Shown here piece by piece: positions 39,343-49,157 of a stretch of 64,000 nucleotides of DNA. Under the pieces are notes generated by a model, which saw only the letters and a program-made list of their open reading frames with translations, was not told the origin of the DNA and ran no database searches. This DNA comes from Alteromonas hispanica (lineage in GTDB: Bacteria > Pseudomonadota > Gammaproteobacteria > Enterobacterales > Alteromonadaceae). Within the stretch, counting starts at the first letter, position 1. Every line of letters starts with the position of its first letter. Location of the stretch: the NCBI RefSeq assembly GCF_010500915.1, contig NZ_JAAAWP010000002.1, positions 62,001 through 126,000 on the forward strand. Direction: 5' to 3'. A program made the position numbers and the translations under genes.

Positions 39343-40272
39343 ATGGATATAACCAGATATCTGGTGGCTGGCGCTTTTGTTGTTAGTAGCCTTCTAAGCG
39401 GATGTGCATCTAATAATGCGTCAGAACAGACATCTCAAGTAGCATCAAACAGCGCTGAAATAGATTCATCAGACCCTCGCGACCCGTTGGAGCCGATAAA
39501 CCGTTTAATGTGGGACTTTAACTGGGAAGTTCTTGATGCCTATTTTGTGCGTCCTTTGACTGTTGGCTATGTAACCGTCATGCCTCAGTTTGCGAGAACT
39601 GGATTGCTGAATGCCTCACGGAACTTACAAGAGCCTGCTAACTTTATGAACAATGTATTGCAAGGGAAGGTAGACGACGGTTTAGATAGCATAGCCCGTT
39701 TTTTATTAAACTCTACCATTGGCTTGTTTGGTACTATCGACGTCGCAACAGACATCGGCATAGCGCGAAAAGATGAGGAGTTTGGAGAAACCTTAGGAAC
39801 ATGGGGCGTAGAAACAGGTCCATTTGCCATGCTGCCTGTGTTAGGACCCAACGATCCGAGAAGTTTTGCCGGTCAGTTTGTTGATGGCACGGTATATCCT
39901 ATGGCGGTTATCGCTAGCAATTTCTTTATCGCGCGCTATGTGGTTTCTCTAGTTGAGACTCGTGCTCAATTAATGGACCAAGAGGCTCAACTTGAGCAAT
40001 CTGTAGATGACTATGCTTTCGTTAAAAACGCTTATTTTGAAAACTTAGCGTTTCGCGTAACCGATGGTAAAAGTGGCGATAAAGCCATTGATGAACAGCA
40101 GCTTGATGATTTTGCTGACTTCGAGGCCATGTTAGAAGACTCCAGCTTTGAAGACTTTGATTATGAAGAAGAACAAAGCGACGAGCCTGAAGATGATAAA
40201 GAGATTAAGAAAGATAAAAATCCAAAGGATGACAAAAGCCAATCTTCAGATAATGATCAAATTGAGTACTGA
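39343..40272 (+). CDS. mlaA: MlaA/VacJ outer-membrane lipoprotein
   Basis: 309 residues. Lipobox LLSGCAS; then DPLEPINRLMWDFNWEVLD, the VacJ signature, and GLFGTIDVATDIGIARKDEE with LGTWGVETGPFAMLPVLGPN. Removes surface-exposed phospholipids from the outer membrane in the Mla pathway. The acidic C-terminal ~45 residues (Asp/Glu/Lys-rich) are an extension beyond the core. Starts 2 nt after ccmI. Confidence 0.95.
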   Translation: MDITRYLVAGAFVVSSLLSGCASNNASEQTSQVASNSAEIDSSDPRDPLEPINRLMWDFNWEVLDAYFVRPLTVGYVTVMPQFARTGLLNASRNLQEPANFMNNVLQGKVDDGLDSIARFLLNSTIGLFGTIDVATDIGIARKDEEFGETLGTWGVETGPFAMLPVLGPNDPRSFAGQFVDGTVYPMAVIASNFFIARYVVSLVETRAQLMDQEAQLEQSVDDYAFVKNAYFENLAFRVTDGKSGDKAIDEQQLDDFADFEAMLEDSSFEDFDYEEEQSDEPEDDKEIKKDKNPKDDKSQSSDNDQIEY

Positions 40273-40361
40273 TAAATGAGGTCAAAGCTTTAGTGTTTTG
40301 ACGCCTCTTTGCTAAAAACGCAGAGAGAAAAAACGCCGAGAGAAAAAATGTAGTAGTCAGT

Positions 40362-40391
40362 GAAAAAAACCATGCGAGAGCATGGTTTTTT
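40362..40391. terminator. Bidirectional terminator between mlaA and galE
   Basis: AAAACCATGC-GAGA-GCATGGTTTT with A and T runs on the two sides, between the convergent mlaA and galE genes. Confidence 0.92.
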
Positions 40392-40412
40392 CAACATTTA
40401 GCGAAAGCTAAC

Positions 40413-41435
40413 TCAGTCCTTAGGATAACCCATGGGGTTTTGAGACTGCCAATTCCATGTATCAGCACACATATCTTCTAATCCTTTTTCAGCGTGCCAG
40501 TTAAGCTCTTTGGCAGCTTTAGTAGGGTCTGCATAGCACGCGGCAACATCTCCGCTGCGTCTCGGTGCAATTTTGTAAGAAACGGTTTTGCCAGACCCTT
40601 TTTCAAAGGCTGCTATCATTTCAAGCACTGAATAACCCTGGCCTGTACCTAAATTGTATTTATCTAAGCCCATGTTTAGCGATAAGCGGTCAAGAGCTTT
40701 TAAATGACCATTGGCCAAATCAACAACATGGATATAATCTCTCACACCGGTGCCATCTTTGGTGTCATAGTCATCGCCGAACACGCTTAACTGCTGAAGT
40801 TTGCCCGTTGCTACTTGCGATATGTAAGGCATTAAATTGTTAGGAATACCATTAGGATCCTCTCCAATCTGCCCTGATTTGTGCGCACCTACGGGGTTGA
40901 AGTAGCGCAGTAATACGATATTCCATTCGTTATCTGAGCTATACAGGTCGCTGAGCATGTGCTCAACCATAAGTTTTGACATACCGTAGGGGTTAGTTGG
41001 ATGCCCGGTGGACATATGTTCGCTTAGAGGCAGAGAAGCGGGATCTCCGTATACGGTAGCAGAAGAACTGAATACTATATTCTTAACACCATGTTTTTGC
41101 ATGACTTTACACAAAGTGAGCGTGCCATAAACATTATTTTCATAATAAGACAGTGGTTTGGCTACAGACTCCCCAACAGCCTTTAAACCAGCAAAGTGTA
41201 TGACGGCAAAAATACTGTGCTCGCTGAAAATATCATCTAAAACTGCTGTGTCGCGAATATCGCCTTGCACGAAAGTTACTGACTTCCCGGTAAGCCCTTC
41301 AACACGTCTAAGTGACTCGGGGCTGGCGTTACACAGGTTGTCGAGTACAACAACAGAATAATCTTGTTCGAGCAACTGTAAAACGGTGTGGCTACCAATG
41401 TAACCTGCACCGCCCGTGACTAAGATGGTTTTCAT
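40413..41435 (-). CDS. galE: UDP-glucose 4-epimerase
   Basis: 340 residues. N-terminal NAD-binding [29 protein letters not shown], catalytic Tyr-Lys pair in [14 protein letters not shown], and [12 protein letters not shown]. Interconverts UDP-glucose and UDP-galactose for surface polysaccharides and galactose use. Overlaps the upstream small membrane-protein gene by 4 nt (ATGA). galU lies 2.5 kb away on the opposite strand. Confidence 0.97.
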   Translation of the reverse strand: MKTILVTGGAGYIGSHTVLQLLEQDYSVVVLDNLCNASPESLRRVEGLTGKSVTFVQGDIRDTAVLDDIFSEHSIFAVIHFAGLKAVGESVAKPLSYYENNVYGTLTLCKVMQKHGVKNIVFSSSATVYGDPASLPLSEHMSTGHPTNPYGMSKLMVEHMLSDLYSSDNEWNIVLLRYFNPVGAHKSGQIGEDPNGIPNNLMPYISQVATGKLQQLSVFGDDYDTKDGTGVRDYIHVVDLANGHLKALDRLSLNMGLDKYNLGTGQGYSVLEMIAAFEKGSGKTVSYKIAPRRSGDVAACYADPTKAAKELNWHAEKGLEDMCADTWNWQSQNPMGYPKD

Positions 41436-41734
41436 TCATTCTCCTTGTTTGAAGGTTGCGCTATGTATTTAGCACATAAGGAATACTGTATAGGTTTTAT
41501 GACCAGTGGATAAAATAAAAATACCACAAATGCCCACAGTAGCGACGTCCAATTCGTTGCTGTTTGAAGGATAAATGCAAATACCGGTACTATGACGAGT
41601 AATTTTAGAACATTGAGCAGTGTTTTTTCAGGAACAGAAAGTCGCTTAGAGGCTTGCTCGAGCAAACGTGCTCGTTCAGCTAAAGGTAAACCTTTCAATG
41701 CTGGGATGTTGCGTGTAGAAAAATAAAACGTCAT
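41432..41734 (-). CDS. Small membrane protein upstream of galE
   Basis: 100 residues, unknown function. Begins [20 protein letters not shown], then a charged helix and two membrane segments (about 43-60 and 65-85). Four-nt overlap with galE indicates translational coupling. I do not assign a function. Confidence 0.75.
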   Translation of the reverse strand: MTFYFSTRNIPALKGLPLAERARLLEQASKRLSVPEKTLLNVLKLLVIVPVFAFILQTATNWTSLLWAFVVFLFYPLVIKPIQYSLCAKYIAQPSNKENE

Positions 41735-41765
41735 TACGTACTCTCAGTAAAAATTTACTTTCAAT

Positions 41766-41799
41766 AAAAAACCGCCGAAACACAACTGTTACGGCGGTT
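41766..41799 (-). terminator. Terminator after peptide transporter gene
   Basis: AACCGCCG (41770-41777) pairs with CGGCGGTT (41792-41799); A run at 41766-41771 gives Ts on the minus strand. Confidence 0.75.
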
Positions 41800-41902
41800 A
41801 TTGTAGGGCAATCTTTGGGTAGTTAAAACAGCGTTAGCATAAAACTGTCTTAACCCAAGGCTCTGCTAACCTAAGGCTATGTAACCAAAACCAAGCCTAG
41901 TC

Positions 41903-43429
41903 TTAAACTTCGGCTTTATTTTGAATGCCCGCTTTCTCCCAAAAGCGTGACTTAACGCTTAGAAGCGCAATGACAATCCCTACTGCAATGCTAAACAAGG
42001 CGATTTGTAAGTAGAGGTTAGGCATTTCTTGGACATTTTCCGGATCGAAATTACCAGAAAGAAGACCCGCAATGATGTTACCAATTGAATAGGTAAGTAC
42101 GAATACACCCATCATTTGTCCTGCAAATCGCTTAGGCGAGAGCTTGCTTACCGCGCTTAATGCCACAGGGCTTAAGCATAGCTCGCCTACTGTATGTAGA
42201 AAGTAGGTTGTTACCAACCACATAGGCGCTACTTTGAGACCTTGTGCTGCATACTGTGATGCCATAAACATAACTAAGAAGCCTGAAGCCATAATAATGA
42301 TACCCACGGCACATTTGATGGTGTAAGACGGGTCAATCATTCGCTTGGCAAGGTTGATCCAAAGCGCGGCAAAAAATGGCGATAGTATGATGATAAATAA
42401 TGAATTTGATAGCTGGAACCAAACCGTAGGTATGGCAGACATACCAAACCAAGAGGTAAGGAACGAACCATCACTCAACACACGATCGGTATAATTTTGG
42501 GCAAATAAATTAAGCGAAGAGCCTGCTTGTTCAAAACCTGACCAAAAGCACGCTGAGGCAACACAAACAAGGAAAAGAGCCCACATGCGTCTTTTTTCGT
42601 TCTCTGATAGTTCACCTTTAAAATAAATAAAGCCGAAGTATAAAAAGAATATAGCGGTGAAAAATATTGCGACTTTTTGTGCAAGGGCAACGGGCTCAAT
42701 AATTATAGTTCCCATATGAGCCATAATGATTACAGCAATGGCAGCTGCAACAACCACAAGCACGCCTGTCCAAGCGCGCTTTCTCGCTACGCCTTGATAG
42801 GCATTTGCAGGTGCAACTGATTCTGCAGAAAGTGTGCGATTTGAGAAATAATATTGAATAAGGCCAATCGCCATACCTACGGCGGCAGCACCGAAGGCGT
42901 AGTGCCATCCCCAGTTTTCTTGAAGATAACCGGTAACGAGATAGGCAATCAAAGAACCGATGTTAATACCCATATAATAAAGGGCATAGCCACTGTCGCG
43001 ACGACCATCGTTTTCACCATATTGCTGCCCAACCATGGCAGAAATATTAGGCTTTAATAACCCTGTTCCTGATGCCACTAAGATAAGACCAACGAAGAAT
43101 AGGTTCTGTAAATCAATAGCAAGTACAACGTGCCCTGCAAAGATAATTAGGCCGCCGTACCATACAGCTTGCTTACCGCCGATAAGTCTGTCAGCTAACC
43201 AACCACCGGGTAATCCAAGAAAGTAAACGGCACCGGTATATAAGCCATAAATAGCGCCTGCTGTCGCTACGGTGAACCCAAGCCCCTGGGTTTGAAGACT
43301 TGCGGTCATAAATAGTACGAGCAGAGCACGCATACCGTAGTAACTCATGCGTTCCCACATTTCAGTGAAGAAAAGCGTTCTCAGGCCCCCTGGATGACCA
43401 AAAAAGCTTGTATCAATAGATGGTTTCAT
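41903..43429 (-). CDS. POT-family peptide:H+ symporter
   Basis: 508 residues, about 14 membrane segments. The first part has FFTEMWERMSYYGMRALLVL, the ExxER-type motif of proton-coupled oligopeptide transporters, then GGWLADRLIGGKQAVWYGG and the PTR2 signature GINIGSLIAYLVTGYLQENW. Later FWSGFEQAGSSLNLFAQN fits DtpA-like members. Would import di- and tripeptides. Monocistronic. Confidence 0.92.
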   Translation of the reverse strand: MKPSIDTSFFGHPGGLRTLFFTEMWERMSYYGMRALLVLFMTASLQTQGLGFTVATAGAIYGLYTGAVYFLGLPGGWLADRLIGGKQAVWYGGLIIFAGHVVLAIDLQNLFFVGLILVASGTGLLKPNISAMVGQQYGENDGRRDSGYALYYMGINIGSLIAYLVTGYLQENWGWHYAFGAAAVGMAIGLIQYYFSNRTLSAESVAPANAYQGVARKRAWTGVLVVVAAAIAVIIMAHMGTIIIEPVALAQKVAIFFTAIFFLYFGFIYFKGELSENEKRRMWALFLVCVASACFWSGFEQAGSSLNLFAQNYTDRVLSDGSFLTSWFGMSAIPTVWFQLSNSLFIIILSPFFAALWINLAKRMIDPSYTIKCAVGIIIMASGFLVMFMASQYAAQGLKVAPMWLVTTYFLHTVGELCLSPVALSAVSKLSPKRFAGQMMGVFVLTYSIGNIIAGLLSGNFDPENVQEMPNLYLQIALFSIAVGIVIALLSVKSRFWEKAGIQNKAEV

Positions 43430-43985
43430 AATTATTTTTTAATTCCACATTGCTTATGGTTGTTATTGTAGAGCTCTCTGTCGGTTGGCTCTTTGATAAT
43501 GGTCCGAATACGGATAACTTCTTATACTAGAGCTAGGCATAAGACACAAGATTATGCGCATAAAGAACTAGGCTTAGGTGTCAACCGACCAAGTTTTGAG
43601 CAAGTTTACTGAAAAATCATTTATCGTAAGCGAGGTAATATGCTTGAATTGTCGGGCTACGCTTTTTGCTCAAAGTTTTAAAAATACTTTAAGATTTTTT
43701 GGCGGTCATCATTAAAGGTTAAAAAAGTCAGTGTTTACTGGAAAGACGTAAGTATATTACCTTTCACCATCTTGGTGCGTGTTATACCATTATAACCCCA
43801 ATATGGTGCTTAAAAGAGACAGAATTTAAAGCTTTGCTCATAGAAAGGTCATCTATGCGCAAAGTTAGTTAATTGGAACATCGATTGCATTGTTTCGAAA
43901 AGTGCACGCATTTTTTCGAAACGCAAATCCGCTAAACGGACTTGCAGCGATTGCGTCGAGGAATTTGAACAAAAGGATAGAGACT
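43430..43985. other. Long intergenic region with galU 5' leader hairpins
   Basis: About 560 nt between divergent genes. Near galU there are two hairpins: GTTTCGAAAA (43892-43901) with TTTTCGAAAC (43913-43922), and a second stem 43923-43931 with 43937-43945 (one mismatch). They lie 40-95 nt before the galU ATG without a T run between, suggesting a structured 5' leader. The rest is AT-rich and I see no gene. Confidence 0.45.
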
Positions 43986-44876
43986 ATGAGCCAGGTAAAA
44001 AAAGCTGTTATTCCGGTAGCAGGACTAGGAACGCGGATGCTTCCAGCAACAAAAGCAATCCCAAAGGAAATGCTACCCGTTGTAGATAAGCCACTTATTC
44101 AATATGTTGTGAGTGAATGTGTCGCTGCAGGGCTAAAAGAGATTATTCTTGTTACCCACGCGAGTAAGAACAGTATAGAAAACCACTTTGATACCTCTTT
44201 CGAACTTGAGGCTACATTGGAAGCGCGGGTAAAGCGGCAGTTACTTGAAGAGGTCCAATCTATTTGTCCTAAGGACGTTACAATAATGCACATCCGTCAA
44301 GGCGTAGCAAACGGTCTTGGGCATGCTGTCTTGTGTGCTCGCCCCCTTATTGGTGATGCGCCTTTCGCCGTTGTGTTACCTGACGTTATTATTGATGATG
44401 CTGCCTGCAATCCGAAAAAAGACAATCTTGCCGACATGGTTGCTAAGTTTAATACGAGCAGAGTTAGTCAGGTCATGGTAGAGCAAGTAGCGCAGGAAGA
44501 TGTATCTAAGTTTGGTATTGCAGACCTTGATGGGGCAGCTATTACTCAAGGTGAATCTGCTAAGATTCACAAAATGGTAGAAAAACCACCTCTAGATGAA
44601 GCTCCATCAGATTTAGCTGTTGTGGGTCGCTATGTGCTATCGGAGAAAATTTGGGATCTACTCGAATTTACCCCTCCTGGTGCAGGTGGGGAAGTGCAGC
44701 TTACCGATGCTATCGATGCCCTTATGAATTTAGAGCAGGTTGATGCTTACTACATGAAAGGCAAAAGCCACGACTGCGGAAGTAAACTTGGCTACATGAA
44801 GGCTAATGTGGAGTACGCATTGCGTCACCCTTCATTAGGCGAAGAGTTCAAAGAGTTTTTAGCTACAATAAAGTAG
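43986..44876 (+). CDS. galU: UTP-glucose-1-phosphate uridylyltransferase
   Basis: 296 residues from ATG 43986 (AAAGGATAG upstream); the 32 in-frame codons before it are not GalU-like. N-terminal [21 protein letters not shown] nucleotide-binding motif, then [10 protein letters not shown] and VEKP. Makes UDP-glucose for polysaccharides and for GalE. Confidence 0.97.
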   Translation: MSQVKKAVIPVAGLGTRMLPATKAIPKEMLPVVDKPLIQYVVSECVAAGLKEIILVTHASKNSIENHFDTSFELEATLEARVKRQLLEEVQSICPKDVTIMHIRQGVANGLGHAVLCARPLIGDAPFAVVLPDVIIDDAACNPKKDNLADMVAKFNTSRVSQVMVEQVAQEDVSKFGIADLDGAAITQGESAKIHKMVEKPPLDEAPSDLAVVGRYVLSEKIWDLLEFTPPGAGGEVQLTDAIDALMNLEQVDAYYMKGKSHDCGSKLGYMKANVEYALRHPSLGEEFKEFLATIK

Positions 44877-44892
44877 TTGGATTCTAAAACAT

Positions 44893-44923
44893 AAAAATGC
44901 GCCCATGAAAAGGCGCATTTTTT
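44893..44923 (+). terminator. Terminator after galU
   Basis: AAATGCGCC-CATGAAAA-GGCGCATTT followed by T, 17 nt past the stop; also A-rich on the left, so it may serve the convergent comEA-like gene. Confidence 0.9.
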
Positions 44924-44939
44924 ATGTCAACGAAACGTC

Positions 44940-45254
44940 TCATTTAACCACAACTAAATCACTTATCTTCGCTAGCATCTTATTGCCAATCCCCTTGACT
45001 TCAGTGAGTTGCGCCACTTCCAAAAAAGGCCCTACCTGCTCACGATAGCTAATAATCGCCTTCGCTTTTGATATGCCTACACCAGGCAGGGTTTGCAGTT
45101 CTGCCAAAGTCGCGAGGTTTAAATCTATTTTATTGCCTATTGAAACGCTACTTGTAGAAGAAACTGGATCAGTTTTAGCGACTTCTGCCTGTGCTAAAGG
45201 TGTTTGTAAAGCAATTGCGGTGAGTAACATTAAGCTTGAGAGTTGTTTTTTCAT
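44940..45254 (-). CDS. ComEA-like helix-hairpin-helix protein
   Basis: 104 residues from the third of three tandem ATGs (45254), which has AAGGA at the right spacing; 45260 and 45257 are alternatives. Signal peptide ends near AQAEVAK. Domain IDLNLATLAELQTLPGVG, then KAKAIISYREQVGPF and VKGIGNKMLAKI is a double helix-hairpin-helix that binds DNA in the periplasm during competence. Could be involved in DNA uptake. Confidence 0.88.
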   Translation of the reverse strand: MKKQLSSLMLLTAIALQTPLAQAEVAKTDPVSSTSSVSIGNKIDLNLATLAELQTLPGVGISKAKAIISYREQVGPFLEVAQLTEVKGIGNKMLAKISDLVVVK

Positions 45255-45404
45255 CATCATTCCTTGTTTGTAGCGATATGCACCATTTGCATATCGTTTG
45301 TACGCGGTGTGTACAACAACGAATGTTACGAGATTAATGACAGAGGGGTAGTCCAGTTTTAGTACAGTTTTACTGCCTTCTTAAAACGAGGAGATGGTGA
45401 CGGG

Positions 45405-45436
45405 TAAAAAAATAGCGGGCAATGCCCGCTATTTTT
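45405..45436 (-). terminator. Terminator after isocitrate dehydrogenase
   Basis: AAAATAGCGGGC-AAT-GCCCGCTATTTT, 15 nt from the stop of the minus-strand gene, with an A run giving Ts. Confidence 0.92.
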
Positions 45437-45450
45437 AATTCAGTGAGAAT

Positions 45451-46458
45451 TTATAGGCGCTCGATTAATGCGTCTGTAAATTCAATAGTACCGGCCTCAC
45501 CGCCAAGGTCGCGAGTAGTGCGGTCGCCACTTTCAATAACGTCTTTAAGCGCCGTGCGAATTTTTTCAGCTTTGTCACTCATATTTAAGTACTCAAGCAT
45601 TTGCGCAGCGGCCAAGATGACTGATGTTGGGTTTGCAAGATTTTTTCCTGCAATATCAGGTGCCGAACCATGAACTGCCTCAAAAATAGCGCAGTCTTCG
45701 CCAATATTCGCGCCTGGGGCCATACCTAATCCGCCAACAAGACCTGCACATAGGTCAGAAAGAATGTCGCCAAATAGGTTGGTCGTTACGATCACGTCGA
45801 ATTGGTGAGGGTTCATTACAAGCTGCATACAGCAGTTGTCTACAATCATTTCAGCCGACTCAATGTCAGGGTAACGCTCGCCAACTTCGCGCGCTACTTT
45901 AAGGAACAGACCAGATGTCGATTTTAGGATGTTTGCTTTATGAACAGCAGTTACTTTCTTTCTACCTTCACGGCGAGCAAGTTCGTAGGCGAAAGTAACA
46001 ATTTTCTCTGCACCTTCGCGAGTTATCTTACTCATAGCTTCTGCTTCGTTGCCGTCTTCAGATACCACTTGTCCAAGACCAGAGTACATGCCTTGGGTGT
46101 TTTCACGTACTGTAATGATGTCGATATCTTCATAGCGTGCCTTGGTGCCCTTAAAAGAAATTACAGGGCGAAGGTTTGCATACAGCTTAAACTGTTTGCG
46201 AAGGCTAACGTTAATAGAAGTAAATCCCTCGCCTACTGGGGTAGTCAAAGGGCCTTTAAGTGCCACTTTATTTTTTGCGATAAGATCGAGTGTCTCTTGT
46301 GGTAACAACTCGCCATGCTCTTCTAATGCAACTAAACCTGCGTCGGCATACTCGTAAACGAAGTCACAGCCAACTTTATCTAAAATTTTTGTGGTTGCAT
46401 CTATGATGTCTGGGCCAATGCCGTCACCGCGGATGACGGTAATGTGTTGCTGAGTCAT
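45451..46458 (-). CDS. NAD-type isocitrate dehydrogenase
   Basis: 335 residues. Isocitrate/isopropylmalate dehydrogenase family: [55 protein letters not shown] and [18 protein letters not shown]. It is shorter than the classical NADP enzyme (about 416 in E. coli) and unlike LeuB at 14358 in the substrate loop ([18 protein letters not shown]), fitting the NAD-dependent group. Homoisocitrate or tartrate-type activity cannot be excluded. Monocistronic. Confidence 0.83.
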   Translation of the reverse strand: MTQQHITVIRGDGIGPDIIDATTKILDKVGCDFVYEYADAGLVALEEHGELLPQETLDLIAKNKVALKGPLTTPVGEGFTSINVSLRKQFKLYANLRPVISFKGTKARYEDIDIITVRENTQGMYSGLGQVVSEDGNEAEAMSKITREGAEKIVTFAYELARREGRKKVTAVHKANILKSTSGLFLKVAREVGERYPDIESAEMIVDNCCMQLVMNPHQFDVIVTTNLFGDILSDLCAGLVGGLGMAPGANIGEDCAIFEAVHGSAPDIAGKNLANPTSVILAAAQMLEYLNMSDKAEKIRTALKDVIESGDRTTRDLGGEAGTIEFTDALIERL

Positions 46459-46752
46459 GATGAGAGATCCTCTGGTAATTCTGTTGTCTAAATCGTTAGG
46501 TTTTTATTGCACTGCTTTATTGCTGCTGGCACAACACGCCATCGCTTGCCTGCCTATTATTAAACTGAAAAACGTAGGGATTATTTATGTTGAGCAGTGC
46601 AAAAGTTCGCGTATTTTATACGATACAGGGCGTAAGTTATAGCCATTCGTAAATATAAATTAAGCGGTGTGAGTAATAACTATTGTCGCTCCATGGCGTA
46701 AGACAGCATTGTTGTATAAAGAGCGTGAGCTATAAGTTCATAATTAGACTCT

Positions 46753-48420
46753 TCAGTGGGGAAGAGGGCAGTAAAATTGCTCCCGATGTTCATCAATAAT
46801 TCGTGATAAATCTGACGGTGAGAGCGAAAGCACAGACAACCAAGGGGCAATTTCTTTATCAACGCCGTTGAGTGCGTTGTAGTCGTTAAAAAGGCAGGTT
46901 TTAGCAAGATAAAACGCAGACAATATTATGGCGTGCTCCTTTCTTAATGATTTAGGTACTTTGTCATTTGTCTTATTGCAGTGATGCAACAAAGCACGCC
47001 AAGTAGAGCTCTGATGCCAATTTCCCGACAGTTCTCCCGCTATAGAAAGCCATGTGGATGAGGAGGCTATTTTAAATGTGGTGTTAATGGAGAACTTCGC
47101 CGTTTCTCGAATTTGTAATCTGGTCATCACTTTTAGTTCTGGCTGCGTAAAAAGTGGCGAGCATACAAATGTCATGGTCAGCGCTGCAGATTGTGGCGAA
47201 AACTTTGTTTTTGTTAGCGATGAAAGTTTACTAGCAAATGCGCTCGCCAATAAAGTGAAATGCTTACATGTTTCTACAAGAGGATATTTGTGCTGTGTTA
47301 GCCGTTCCATCAAGGCAAATTGAATAAGCATATCTCCCACGCGCTCAGTGCCATAAGTGAGTACTGCTTGTTTGATACTCTTAACTGGTAGTTTAAGGCG
47401 ATTATCTTGGCTGGCCGTATAAACTAAAAAGTTATTGAAAGAAGGCACTCGCTCGATTTTTTCGCAAAGCGATGGTATGTCGATGTCTCTTTTTTGCAGT
47501 TCATCAATAATGTGTAACAAAGGTGTCGGAGGTTTCTGAATCCCATATGTCGAAGGGAAAAAGCCTTGCCCTCCTGTCGCAACTCTATCCGCTGCGGTTT
47601 TATAGTAAACAGCAATAAACTCATCAAGCTCAATATGCTGTTCAATAGGCGCACGAATTGATGCATTTTTTATCCAAGCATTTTGAGGCTCGCTGATTTT
47701 AGAACTGCTGTTTTTAACTTGGGCGCCTCTTTTTTCCTTTGTATTTTTAGCGGTTGGGATATAAACATAGCTATGACCCTGCTTTATATCTATAACTGTG
47801 GCCGGCATGCCGTTGGCATACACTTTTGCTCCTGGTAAGGGGCGCTCGAACAGTTCAATAAGTGGCTTAACTAAATTCCGCTGATGTGTCGGAATAAGCC
47901 GAATGCATCTCAAAAATACTGCAGAGCGATGTTCTTGCTTGCAACTGCTTACTACACTAGCAAGCACACATAAACGCTGGGCACTGTTAAGCTTAATATG
48001 ACTGAGAGCATGGCTGCTTTTTGTGGTGAATAAAACTCGCTGAAGACGAACTATGTCAAGCCACAGCAGTAACCCTTTTGAGCGTAAAAATTGAGTGATA
48101 GCTTTTTTACAGCGAGTTTGAGCTTTTGTGTTAGCAAGATAATTTGTTGCATAAACTGCCGCAATAATGTGCTGTAAATAATGATCGTTAAAATGATTGA
48201 GTTTGCCAAATATCGCAGTACTTATTAGGTGACTTAATTGGAATGGTAACGTGCTACTTATGGATATTGTCGCAATAGCAACGGCTGGCTCTTCATTAAC
48301 TAAGGCAACAATACCTTTTGCATTTTTCAGCCATAAATTAACTTTTTCTTCAGCGCTTTCATCGCTATCTGGGGCGGTCAATAAATTGGAAAGCGGGGTT
48401 GGTATGCTGGCCTCTGCCAT
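46753..48420 (-). CDS. HDOD-like regulatory protein
   Basis: 555 residues, soluble. A central-to-C-terminal region (about 300-420) resembles an HDOD/HDIG helical domain: LLHIIDELQKRDIDIPSLCE, then VPSFNNFLVYTAS and VKSIKQAVLTYGTERVGDML, without catalytic HD ligands. The N-terminal 200 residues are helix-rich, and a beta-like stretch (about 205-230) follows. HDOD proteins are non-catalytic signalling scaffolds; partner unknown. The DUF3192 gene lies 6 nt upstream, so they are probably one unit. Confidence 0.65.
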   Translation of the reverse strand: MAEASIPTPLSNLLTAPDSDESAEEKVNLWLKNAKGIVALVNEEPAVAIATISISSTLPFQLSHLISTAIFGKLNHFNDHYLQHIIAAVYATNYLANTKAQTRCKKAITQFLRSKGLLLWLDIVRLQRVLFTTKSSHALSHIKLNSAQRLCVLASVVSSCKQEHRSAVFLRCIRLIPTHQRNLVKPLIELFERPLPGAKVYANGMPATVIDIKQGHSYVYIPTAKNTKEKRGAQVKNSSSKISEPQNAWIKNASIRAPIEQHIELDEFIAVYYKTAADRVATGGQGFFPSTYGIQKPPTPLLHIIDELQKRDIDIPSLCEKIERVPSFNNFLVYTASQDNRLKLPVKSIKQAVLTYGTERVGDMLIQFALMERLTQHKYPLVETCKHFTLLASAFASKLSSLTKTKFSPQSAALTMTFVCSPLFTQPELKVMTRLQIRETAKFSINTTFKIASSSTWLSIAGELSGNWHQSSTWRALLHHCNKTNDKVPKSLRKEHAIILSAFYLAKTCLFNDYNALNGVDKEIAPWLSVLSLSPSDLSRIIDEHREQFYCPLPH

Positions 48421-48426
48421 TATATG

Positions 48427-48801
48427 CTAGCTTTCTTGATAGCTAGAATAGGCACCATCTCCCCACGCTATTAGTTTGTCGTTTTCGAAAAGTAGCGGTG
48501 TGCATTCATCTTGGGTGGTTAAGCCATCTGCGCGAACATGTTGAGTTCTAAAAAACATAACTTGAATAGCATTAACGCCTTGGCGTTTGGCCTCTGTAAG
48601 GTCTGGTGAGCCGAGAAGTGCTAGTACTTCTTCGCGAGTGCTGCCTAGTTTTAACTTAGTAATTTGAACACGATTGTATTCCTCTCGATCTTTCCAATCC
48701 ATGTTCTCGGGCTTGTCGGGATAAAATGCAATGATCATAAAAACAAACAGTGCGTAAAGTCCTACGCCAGCAAAGATAAGCCGAATAACTTTGGTGTTCA
48801 T
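48427..48801 (-). CDS. DUF3192-like membrane-anchored protein
   Basis: 124 residues. One N-terminal membrane segment (about 8-27), then a BamE/SmpA-like fold region: VQITKLKLGSTREEVLALLG, MFFRTQHVRADGLTTQDECT, PLLFENDKLIAWGD. Paralogue of the lipoprotein at 54386. Upstream partner of the HDOD-like gene. Function unknown. Confidence 0.8.
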   Translation of the reverse strand: MNTKVIRLIFAGVGLYALFVFMIIAFYPDKPENMDWKDREEYNRVQITKLKLGSTREEVLALLGSPDLTEAKRQGVNAIQVMFFRTQHVRADGLTTQDECTPLLFENDKLIAWGDGAYSSYQES

Positions 48802-49157
48802 AACCGTTACTTCTCGTCTCTTAATATATTAATCTGATAAGCCTTGGGAAAAATGCATTGAGTTCGCTTGGTTATAAAAATTAGCAAAACCTCAGTTTCT
48901 GCAGCCCAATTTCTGTTATTTGTTTTAGTCTACCTTAAAATGCGTAGGAATAATAAGTGATTATAGTTGCTACGCACCCTAAGCATAATTGAATGATAGA
49001 GCACGCTTGTAAAACTTCTACTTTGAATAAATTTCTGCACTCTATCGGTAAAAATGCCGACAGCAATATTGCGATATGTTGCAATGTTGGCAGATTCTTA
49101 CGCAGTACATTTAACCCAGCTTACTAACGTCACTTTATTTAAATCTTTTTATTTAAG
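48802..49157. other. Gap with ppnN terminator
   Basis: About 355 nt without a gene, between two minus-strand transcription units; contains the hairpin listed at 49050-49092. Confidence 0.5.
49050..49092 (-). terminator. Terminator after ppnN
   Basis: Imperfect stem with TGCC(A/G)ACA ends (49055-49062 with 49085-49092), then five T on the minus strand, 66 nt after the stop. Confidence 0.65.

Noticed and set aside
43890-43985. Longer galU start at 43890
   Set aside because: These codons overlap two hairpins and do not resemble GalU; the ATG at 43986 has a good ribosome site.
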